Of a stretch of DNA of 64,000 bases, positions 32,659 through 39,896 are shown piece by piece. The position numbers and the translations under genes were made by a program. Numbering within the stretch: the stretch's first letter is position 1; each line of letters opens with the position of its first letter. Below the pieces are notes generated by a model. The model had not been told where the DNA came from and did no database searches. It saw only the letters and a list, made by a program, of their open reading frames with translations. Source of the stretch: DATJFQ01 sp035492775 (GTDB lineage: Bacteria > Acidobacteriota > Vicinamibacteria > Vicinamibacterales > 2-12-FULL-66-21); assembly GCA_035492775.1 (NCBI GenBank), contig DATJIW010000099.1, positions 14,320-78,319 on the forward strand, given 5' to 3'.

Positions 32659-35403
32659 TCACCTCCGGCCTCCGGCCGCCAATTGTTGCGCGGCGCGCGT
32701 TTCGCTGTGATCCACGCCGAGCGAGTTTCGGAACTCCTTCGCGGCGAGCTGGAAGTTGGTGAGCGCTTCGTTCGTGTGTCCCTGCGCCTGAAGGACGCGG
32801 CCCAGGGCCAGATACGCGCGTCCTGCGAACATGGACGACGTGCCCGGCTGCGCAGCATCCTGAATCTGCCGCAGCGACTGGCTGGCGTCTGCGCGCGCGT
32901 CCTCCATCCGGCCGAGTTGTCGCTCTGTTTCAGACCGCTCGGCCAGGAGCGTGGGGATGATGTCGGCGCCTTGCTTGCCGGCCTTCGCGGACGCAGTGGC
33001 GATGGTCAATGCCTGATTCACGAGATCTAACGCCGCACCGAGATCTCCACGCGAACGTGCCAGACGGCTTTGTTCCGCCCGAAGCGAGCCGAAGAAGATG
33101 TGCCCGGGAGGAACACTGCGCTGCAAGCGGGGCTGCAGTTCAGCCAGCATGTCCTGCGCGCGTGCGAGATCCCCGCGCAAACGATAAATGGATGCGCGCA
33201 GCAGCAAGGCCTGATTCGCCCGCGGTTGATCGCCGTTCTTGATCGATCCCTCGTATCCGCGCTCCGCCTGCGAGGCCGCTTCGTCCAGCCGTCCCAGATC
33301 ACGCAGCGGCGCCGCATGACTGATGAGATGCCAGGGCAAGGCGTCGGGCGCGTCCTCGCCGCCGCTTTCTTTGACGATGGCGCGATGGATCAGACGTTCC
33401 GCTTCTGACGGACGCCCGAGCTGCCCGACCGTCACACCCCAGGAGTAGTACACCGATGCGGCAGCAGCGGTGTCGCCCCGTCCCTGCAACGTCAACCGTG
33501 CAGCAATCTGTTCGAACTGGATCGACGCGTCTCGAAGTCGGCCCGCGAGGCGAAGCGAGTTTCCCAGATCCAGCGAGGTGAGGAAGTCGAGCCGCCAGGA
33601 CGGGATGGGCGACTCGTTCAAGACCTGCTGCGCCAGCTGCAGGCGGGCGATGGCCTCGGCGGCCGCTCCGCTGGCGCGGGAGACGGCTCCGCCGATCTGC
33701 AGGCAGAAAACTCGATCGAGCGCGAATTCAGGCTGCTGTGGAAGCGCGGCGAGGCCCTCGCGGACCAGCGCCTCCGAGCGTGCCGCGTCGGCGCCGTACG
33801 ACACTTCTCCCGCCAGCGCGCAGGCCGCCTTCGCGCGCGCGCCGGCATCGGTCACCCCGCGTGAGAGTTGATAGGCTTCCTGGAGCAGGCGATGTGATTG
33901 AGCGCCGCCGTCCTTGGAGATGTCGGCGCTGCGGCCGAGCGTGATGAGGATTTCCACGCGATCCGCGATCGGCGCCTCCTGCTGCTGCACGAGAATGCGC
34001 TCCGCGCCATCGATCATTTCCGGGCTCTGATATCCCTCGCTGAGGACGGTCTGGTTCAGCTCGTTGATCGCTTCCGCGCGGGAGAGTTCACGGAATGCGA
34101 GGTCGCGCTGCCGCCTCGCGGTGCGGGCCTGCGCCAGTGTTCCGACGACTCCGGCGGCAATGGCCACGACGGCGAGCGACACCAGCGCGACGGCAGTTCG
34201 GTTCCGGCGCGCAAACTTTCCGGCGCGGTAAGAAAACGTATCGGGCCGCGCGCGGATGGGTTCGTGTTCGAGATAGCGCCGAAGGTCGTCGGCGAATGCG
34301 GCGACGGATGCATATCTCTCCGCGGGGTTTTTCTTCAGCGCTTTGTTGGCGATCGTATCGAGGTCCCCGCGAAGTTGGCGGCGAAGCGTGTCGGGGGCGG
34401 TTCCGCGAGCGGCAGCCAGTTCGCTGTCGTCCGGCGAGATCACCGTCGACGGGGGTCGCGTCTCGCCTTCGACGAGCGCTTTCAACAGTTGAGCAGGAGA
34501 ATCCGACGCGTCTCCGGTGGGATGCCGACCGGCCAGGAGCATGTACAGGACCACCCCCAGCGCGTACACGTCGGTCGCGGTCGTGATCGCGCCGCCCATG
34601 AGCTGTTCCGGCGCCGCAAACCGCGGCGTCAACGCGCCTCCTTCGAGCGAAATGGTGGAGGCGACGGCGGGATGTTCGTCCCCGGTCAGGAGCTTCGCGA
34701 TGCCGAAGTCGAGCAGCTTGACCTGGCCGTCGTTTCTCACGAGAACGTTGGATGGCTTGATATCGCGATGCACGACCAGATTGGCGTGGGCGTGCGAAAC
34801 TGCGTTCAGCACGTCGAGAAAGAGCCTGATGCGCGCGTCGATCCCGAGCGCGTGTTCGTCGCAGTACTCATCGATCGGCCGGCCCTCGACGAATTCCAGA
34901 ATCAGGAACGGCTGCGACGTGTCGGTGACTCCCGCGTCGATCAGTTCAGCGATATGCGGGTGTGCGAGTCTGCCGAGGATCGTGCCTTCGCGCCGAAAGC
35001 GCTCGGCGCCTCCCGGTCCGATCATTGCGAAATTGATGAATTTCACGGCGACCTGCCGCTCGAAACGGCCATCGCTGCGCTCGGCCAGCCAGACGCTTCC
35101 CATGCCGCCGCTGCCCAGGTGCTTCAGGATGCGGTAATGCGGAATGACCTCGGTTGCGAGCGATTGCGCGAAGCGGCTCGCATCGGTGACGGCGATTGCC
35201 TGCGCCGCTACCTCGATCGCCGGCGCTAGCAGGAAATCTCCCGCCTGGCGATAGGAGGTCAGGAGCGACGTGACTTCTGCGGCAAGAGACTCGTCCCCGG
35301 CGCATGCCTGCTGCAGGAATGCATCGCGGCGTTCGGGCGGCATCGCCAATGCCGACTGCAGCAGATCCTCGACCAGCTTCCATCGATCGGCCTCGAGCGG
35401 CAT
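32659..35403 (-). CDS. Ser/Thr protein kinase with C-terminal TPRs
   Basis: 914 residues from ATG 35403. An N-terminal helical segment (WKLVEDLLQSALAMPPERRD through EVTSLL) is typical of acidobacterial and planctomycete kinases. Kinase domain about 88-370: LGSGGMGSVW, VAVKFIN, VVHRDIKPSN, LLDFGIAKLL and AAPEQLMGG. A transmembrane helix follows near 400-420 (TAVALVSLAVVAIAAGVVG), then helical TPR-like repeats to the end. The gene lies 26 nt downstream of an ECF sigma factor, a known pairing in which the kinase is thought to act on the sigma factor. The C-terminal part is probably extracytoplasmic. Confidence 0.9.
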   Translation of the reverse strand: MPLEADRWKLVEDLLQSALAMPPERRDAFLQQACAGDESLAAEVTSLLTSYRQAGDFLLAPAIEVAAQAIAVTDASRFAQSLATEVIPHYRILKHLGSGGMGSVWLAERSDGRFERQVAVKFINFAMIGPGGAERFRREGTILGRLAHPHIAELIDAGVTDTSQPFLILEFVEGRPIDEYCDEHALGIDARIRLFLDVLNAVSHAHANLVVHRDIKPSNVLVRNDGQVKLLDFGIAKLLTGDEHPAVASTISLEGGALTPRFAAPEQLMGGAITTATDVYALGVVLYMLLAGRHPTGDASDSPAQLLKALVEGETRPPSTVISPDDSELAAARGTAPDTLRRQLRGDLDTIANKALKKNPAERYASVAAFADDLRRYLEHEPIRARPDTFSYRAGKFARRNRTAVALVSLAVVAIAAGVVGTLAQARTARRQRDLAFRELSRAEAINELNQTVLSEGYQSPEMIDGAERILVQQQEAPIADRVEILITLGRSADISKDGGAQSHRLLQEAYQLSRGVTDAGARAKAACALAGEVSYGADAARSEALVREGLAALPQQPEFALDRVFCLQIGGAVSRASGAAAEAIARLQLAQQVLNESPIPSWRLDFLTSLDLGNSLRLAGRLRDASIQFEQIAARLTLQGRGDTAAAASVYYSWGVTVGQLGRPSEAERLIHRAIVKESGGEDAPDALPWHLISHAAPLRDLGRLDEAASQAERGYEGSIKNGDQPRANQALLLRASIYRLRGDLARAQDMLAELQPRLQRSVPPGHIFFGSLRAEQSRLARSRGDLGAALDLVNQALTIATASAKAGKQGADIIPTLLAERSETERQLGRMEDARADASQSLRQIQDAAQPGTSSMFAGRAYLALGRVLQAQGHTNEALTNFQLAAKEFRNSLGVDHSETRAAQQLAAGGRR

Positions 35404-35429
35404 GCAGGGCCTCGACTTTCGTCGCGTAT

Positions 35430-36023
35430 TTACCGGCGGTCTGGAGACGCGATGCCCGTCATATGGCGATAGAGCCACGCGCGAGCCGTGCTCCAGTCGC
35501 GCATCACCGTGACGGCGGAGACTTTCAACACTTCAGCAGTCTCTTCCACGCTCAGTCCGCCGAAGAAGCGCAGTTCGACGACGCGCACCTTGCGTTCGTC
35601 GAACCGCCCCAGCGCATTCAGGGCGTCGTCGAGTGCGACCAGGTCGTCGGTGCGGCGGCCATCGACGATGGCGACGTCGTCGAGGGAGAAATGCTGAACG
35701 CCGCCGCCGCGTTTCAGGTTCCGCCGGCGGGCGTGGTCGACGAGAATGCGGCGCATGACCTGGGCTGACACCGCGAAGAAGTGCGCGCGGTTCTCCCAGT
35801 GCATCCGTCTGTAATCGACCAGACGGAGGTAGGCCTCGTTTACGAGCGCGGTCGTCTGCAGGCTGTGATCGCGCCGCTCTCCGTTCAGGTAATAGTGCGC
35901 GAGGCGGCGCAGCTCGTCGTAGACGATGGGAGCGAGCTTGTCGAGGGCGCTTCGATCGCCGCCGCTCCATGCCTGCAGCAGCGTGCTGACGTCGCCAGAC
36001 GACGGAGTTCTTGGCTTGGCCAC
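35430..36023 (-). CDS. ECF sigma factor, TIGR02999 type
   Basis: 197 residues from GTG 36023. The signature of this family is present: LAPIVYDELRRLAHYYLNGER, LQTTALVNEAYLRLVDY, FFAVSAQVMRRILVDHARRR, then region 4 KVRVVELRFFGGLSVEETAEVLKVS and TVMRDWSTARAWLYR. These ECF factors occur mainly in Acidobacteria and Planctomycetes next to Ser/Thr kinases, as here (26 nt). No anti-sigma gene is present; phosphorylation by the kinase is the likely control. It is divergent from the Gly-rich secreted protein at 36196. Confidence 0.92.
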   Translation of the reverse strand: MAKPRTPSSGDVSTLLQAWSGGDRSALDKLAPIVYDELRRLAHYYLNGERRDHSLQTTALVNEAYLRLVDYRRMHWENRAHFFAVSAQVMRRILVDHARRRNLKRGGGVQHFSLDDVAIVDGRRTDDLVALDDALNALGRFDERKVRVVELRFFGGLSVEETAEVLKVSAVTVMRDWSTARAWLYRHMTGIASPDRR

Positions 36024-36195
36024 GGTGTTCCTTGTTCGAACCCGGAGACCGCCGCTGGCGCGGATTATAGCGGCATGTGCAGCCCCCGAAGCAATGCCGT
36101 TCCAGATGATAGTCGCCGCCCCCGCCTTGCGCCTATTTGTATGTGCAGTTTGCCGGTCCTGGGCCGCGAGCACGTCATCGCCGGGAGGCGTCGTC

Positions 36196-39100
36196 ATGAG
36201 AGCTTTAGAAATGTCGTCACCCCGAAGGTCAGGTGTGCTGACGATCCTCCTCGCTGTCCTGTCGGCCGTCGCGCTGCCGGCGCGCGGCGCAACGATCTTC
36301 GTGACGACCACAGACGACAAAATTGGCGGCGGGTTCGGATGCTCGCTCAAAGAAGCGATGTACGCGGCCAGACTGCATGCATCCTACGATGGTGTCCATG
36401 CCATTGCGATCAACGGATACGATCCGACCACACATTTCCCCAACATTGCCCACACACAGTGCCTGGTCGGCGACGGCGTCGATGACACGATCGTGCTCGC
36501 GACGAACGTGCTGTCGTCGACGATCTTCTCATTCGGGAAAGTCAACGAGGACGACCAGAATTTCATCGGGCCGACGGCCACTGCCATGGTCACGACGAAG
36601 GTGACCATCGAAGCAAATGGGGCGATCCTCCTGCACTCGTTCCTGGCCGACAGCGAGCAATTTCGCCTGTTCGCGGTTGGTCCCGGAGGCCGGTTGACGA
36701 TCCGGAATGCCATCATCGGCGGTTTCCGTGTTCACGGTGGAAACGGCGTCTGCGGAGGCGGTGGCGGAATGGGTGCGGGCGGGGCTATCCACGTTGCCGG
36801 CGGGACCTTGTTCGTCGAAAACACCACGTTCGTGAACAACGGCGCTGTCGGAGGGAACGGTAGCGAGGGAATCGCGGGGGGCGGCGGGGGCATGGGCGGC
36901 GATGGGGGGTGCGGCTTTGAAAACATTGTCGGGGGCGATGACGGCGGCGGCGGTGGTGGGGCTCGCGGAAACGGCGCGCGGGCCGATTTCTACAATGGCG
37001 GCGGCGGTGGAGGCACCGTTTTTTCGGGCAATCAGCGGACAGGCGGGTACCGCTGTGGCGCAGACGGCGGGATACACGGCGATTTCGAGCACAACGATGG
37101 GTACGATGTCGCGAGTGGCTGTTCGGGTGGTGGCGGCGGCGGAGGCAATGCTCCTGAAGACCCTCTTCCTGGCACGATTTACGGCGGCAGTGGACTCTAT
37201 GGCGGCGGTGGCGGGGGGGCGGCGGACAAGGGAGGCCGCGGCGGGATCGGTGGCGGAGGGGGAGGGGGCGGTAACGGCGGAGATGGAGGATTCGGCGCAG
37301 GAGGTGGCGGCGGGCACGGCATCTTCATCCCAGGCGATAGCGGCCATGGCGGAATGTTTGGAAGTGACGGTGCATCCGACGTTGACGGCTCGGGTGGTGC
37401 GGGAGCAGGACTGGGTGGCGCAATCTTCAGTTATGGCGGCGATGTCACCATCCGCAACAGTACGTTCAATGGCAATTTCGTGCAAAGGGGAGATGGCATC
37501 AGCTGTCTGAAGCCCGACGGAACCAGCGAGTATGGCTGTTCGCCGTCCTCGCCTGCGTCTGATGCCGGCGGAGCGGTCTTCGCGGTCAACGGATTCCTCA
37601 AGATCTATAACTCGACCATCGCCGGGAATCACGTCTCGGGAACCGCTGCGGGCGCCGGGGGCGGTGTGTTCTTCCTCCAGATGCAGGATGTTCCGCAGCA
37701 GTTTGAACCGCCGACGTTCGTTCTCGATAACAACATCATCGCGACCAACGGCACCAACGAATGCGTGATGAGAGTGGCCTCGTCCACTCTCGCCGGCGAG
37801 TTCGCGGGAAACCTGGTTCAAAGCAACGACTCGGCGGATCCCTGCCCTGTCGAGGGGATTGTGAAAAATGGTGAAGACCCGCTGCTGGGTCCCTTGCTAA
37901 TGAACGGTGGATTCACGAACACGATGGCGATTACCACCGGCAGTCCGGCGTACGGCACGGCCGATCCGGGGACGTCACTGCCCGCCGACCAGCGCGGGCA
38001 GCAGCGGCCTTCGAAAGACGGTCATGGATATGACATTGGCGCCTTTGAAGCATGCGACGGCGGCGCCGACGCGCTGAAGTGCATCATTCCCAAATCTGCT
38101 GATGGAACTGAACCCTTCAGGCTGAGGGTTCTCGCGTCGCCGCCAGATGGCGGGATCACGGAACCTATTCCCAATCCGTCGCCTTTCGAACCATATTTGG
38201 AACCTCACGGGGCGGTATTGTTTCTAAACGCCACTCCGCTCAGCGGTGGACTTTACCAGGCGCATTATTTCGTCAATTGGACCGGAGGCGTTCTCGACGA
38301 TCCGACACGTCCCTCCAACGCGGTCCTGATGGACCAGGATCGTACGATCACGGCGAACTTCCAGCTTCACGACTTCTCGATGTCGGTGAATCCGGTCACA
38401 CTGACGATTCCGCTGGGCGGTTCAGCGTCAAGCACTGTCACGTCCGTCGGCTTGGGTGATTTTTCCGACAAAATCAATCTTTCCGCCGGTATCGCGCCCG
38501 CTGGCGTGCGCGCCTCTGTCAGTCCGAATTCGACTTCGGCACCTTACCCGGCGAGTTCATCGCTCAGCCTCACAATCGGATCGTCCGTGACGCCACAGGC
38601 GTATGGGCAGGAGGTCACAGGATCTTCCAGCGGCGTCTCCGGGGACCTTTCGCACCGCGTCGTTGTCCCTGTCACGATCGTGGCCACATCGGCTGCCGTC
38701 GTGAACATGATCAATCAGGACCAGGTCCTGGGCTGCATCGACAGCTCGGGAGTCGGCCAGTCGCTGGTCGCAAAAATCAATGCGTATCAGTCACTCGCGA
38801 GTGGCGGCCGTATGCAGGGCGCGACCAACGTCCTGGCGGCATTTCAATACGAGGTGCAGGGGCAAACCGGACGACACATCGCGACCACCTGCACGGATCC
38901 GGTGGGCGGAAACCAGTTCAACGCCGGACAGACGTTGATCGCGGACGCACAGTCACTGCAGGCCACGTCGGGTACGCGACTCAAGCCGAACCCCATCGTC
39001 GGGTCGGTCGTGAACTCCGCGAATGTCGGTTTATCGGGGGCGACGGTCAATCTGCTGAATACGCGGAAGAGTGTCGTCGCGACCACTGCAACCGATGCCG

Positions 39101-39261
39101 TGGGTTTCTACTACTTCGCGGACCCGAGCGGGTTGACGGCCGGTACGGCGTACACCGTCACCGTGACGCTTCCCAAAGGCTACAAGAGTTCCAGCCCCGG
39201 GACGCAGAGCTTCACATGGTCGAATAGTCCGGTGCTGTTGCCGAATTTCGTGCTGAAGTGA
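36196..39261 (+). CDS. Large Gly-rich secreted protein with choice-of-anchor Q and carboxypeptidase-regulatory domains
   Basis: 1021 residues from ATG 36196. A signal segment covers about 10-33 (PARG). The N-terminal region reads IFVTTTDDKIGGGFGCSLKEAM, the opening of polymorphic outer-membrane-type beta helices. Glycine-rich runs fill about 170-420. A choice-of-anchor Q segment follows near 555-620 (DPLLGPLLMNGG, GYDIGAFEA). Beta-sandwich repeats come next (about 640-830, DFSMSVNPVTLTIPLGG). The end is a carboxypeptidase-regulatory-like domain (VGSVVNSANVGLSGATVNLL). Probably a cell-surface adhesin or matrix protein. It is divergent from the ECF/kinase pair, a possible target of that sigma factor. 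Confidence 0.82.
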   Translation: MRALEMSSPRRSGVLTILLAVLSAVALPARGATIFVTTTDDKIGGGFGCSLKEAMYAARLHASYDGVHAIAINGYDPTTHFPNIAHTQCLVGDGVDDTIVLATNVLSSTIFSFGKVNEDDQNFIGPTATAMVTTKVTIEANGAILLHSFLADSEQFRLFAVGPGGRLTIRNAIIGGFRVHGGNGVCGGGGGMGAGGAIHVAGGTLFVENTTFVNNGAVGGNGSEGIAGGGGGMGGDGGCGFENIVGGDDGGGGGGARGNGARADFYNGGGGGGTVFSGNQRTGGYRCGADGGIHGDFEHNDGYDVASGCSGGGGGGGNAPEDPLPGTIYGGSGLYGGGGGGAADKGGRGGIGGGGGGGGNGGDGGFGAGGGGGHGIFIPGDSGHGGMFGSDGASDVDGSGGAGAGLGGAIFSYGGDVTIRNSTFNGNFVQRGDGISCLKPDGTSEYGCSPSSPASDAGGAVFAVNGFLKIYNSTIAGNHVSGTAAGAGGGVFFLQMQDVPQQFEPPTFVLDNNIIATNGTNECVMRVASSTLAGEFAGNLVQSNDSADPCPVEGIVKNGEDPLLGPLLMNGGFTNTMAITTGSPAYGTADPGTSLPADQRGQQRPSKDGHGYDIGAFEACDGGADALKCIIPKSADGTEPFRLRVLASPPDGGITEPIPNPSPFEPYLEPHGAVLFLNATPLSGGLYQAHYFVNWTGGVLDDPTRPSNAVLMDQDRTITANFQLHDFSMSVNPVTLTIPLGGSASSTVTSVGLGDFSDKINLSAGIAPAGVRASVSPNSTSAPYPASSSLSLTIGSSVTPQAYGQEVTGSSSGVSGDLSHRVVVPVTIVATSAAVVNMINQDQVLGCIDSSGVGQSLVAKINAYQSLASGGRMQGATNVLAAFQYEVQGQTGRHIATTCTDPVGGNQFNAGQTLIADAQSLQATSGTRLKPNPIVGSVVNSANVGLSGATVNLLNTRKSVVATTATDAVGFYYFADPSGLTAGTAYTVTVTLPKGYKSSSPGTQSFTWSNSPVLLPNFVLK

Positions 39262-39313
39262 CGGTTCAACCCCTTCGAGGCAGCAGGCCCGAAGCACCGC
39301 CGGCGAGGCCGCG

Positions 39314-39481
39314 TCACTTCTCCGCCTCCGTCGCCTTGTAGAACTTCACCAGATCCGCGTGCATGTTCGCCGACGCGGGGCGGTCGATGTAGACCATGTG
39401 CCCGGATTCGTCGTGCGCCGTCATGATGTTGTGCGCGCGCACGTCGGGGGAGACGTCGCCCGACCACTGGCCGATCCCGCC
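39314..39481 (-). pseudogene. C-terminal relic of a peptidase S10 (serine carboxypeptidase)-like gene
   Basis: The minus strand encodes about 55 residues ending at a stop: SPDVRAHNIMTAHDESGHM, then VYIDRPASANMHADLVKFY. This matches the very end of peptidase S10 proteins, where a GHM-Y-I-P segment holds the catalytic His. Upstream of about 39481 the similarity stops, at the promoter of the PadR/permease pair. The Ser and Asp parts of the triad are missing, so it cannot be functional. It looks like a gene cut off by arrival of the PadR-permease cassette or by a rearrangement. Confidence 0.65.
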
Positions 39482-39495
39482 CGGACGGTCTGTAT

Positions 39496-39531
39496 TTGAC
39501 ATCCCAATGGAGATGCAGCAGACTCCATTGG
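39496..39531 (+). promoter_or_regulatory. Candidate PadR promoter and operator
   Basis: TTGACA at 39496-39501 is followed by a perfect 9-bp inverted repeat, CCAATGGAG (39504-39512) and CTCCATTGG (39523-39531) with a 10-nt spacer, ending 1 nt before ATG 39533. PadR regulators bind inverted repeats in their own promoters. The position overlapping the presumed -10 and start site fits autorepression. Confidence 0.65.
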
Positions 39532-39532
39532 A

Positions 39533-39880
39533 ATGGCCAATGAACACCCGCCGAAGACCGACGTCCTGCAGGGCACGCTCGATCTGATGGTCCTGCAGAC
39601 GCTCGCGACGATGGGTCCGCAGCATGGCTACGCCGTCGCCGCCCGGCTCGAGCAGGTCTCGGCGGGATCGATCCGGCTGAACATGGGGACGCTGTATCCG
39701 TCGTTGATGCGCCTCGAACAGCGCGGGCTCGTGCGCGGTTCCTGGGGAACGACGGAGAACAACCGGCGGGCCCGGTATTACGCGCTCACGACGGCCGGCC
39801 GTCGACGCCTTGCCGAACAACGGGCGGAGTGGGACCGCATGGCGGCCATCATGAACACCCTGCTGAACACGGCGGAGTGA
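39533..39880 (+). CDS. PadR-family transcriptional regulator
   Basis: 115 residues. A winged helix covers nearly the whole protein: VLQGTLDLMVLQTLATMGPQHGYAVA, then LNMGTLYPSLMRLEQRGLVRG and the wing RARYYALTTAGRRRL. The C-terminal helix EQRAEWDRMAAIMNTLL forms the dimer interface. PadR proteins usually repress neighbouring membrane protein genes until a ligand binds. It lies 16 nt before the large permease gene and is typical of the PadR/ADOP cassettes of Acidobacteria. Confidence 0.92.
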   Translation: MANEHPPKTDVLQGTLDLMVLQTLATMGPQHGYAVAARLEQVSAGSIRLNMGTLYPSLMRLEQRGLVRGSWGTTENNRRARYYALTTAGRRRLAEQRAEWDRMAAIMNTLLNTAE

Positions 39881-39896
39881 GGAAGGGAAGACCGCC

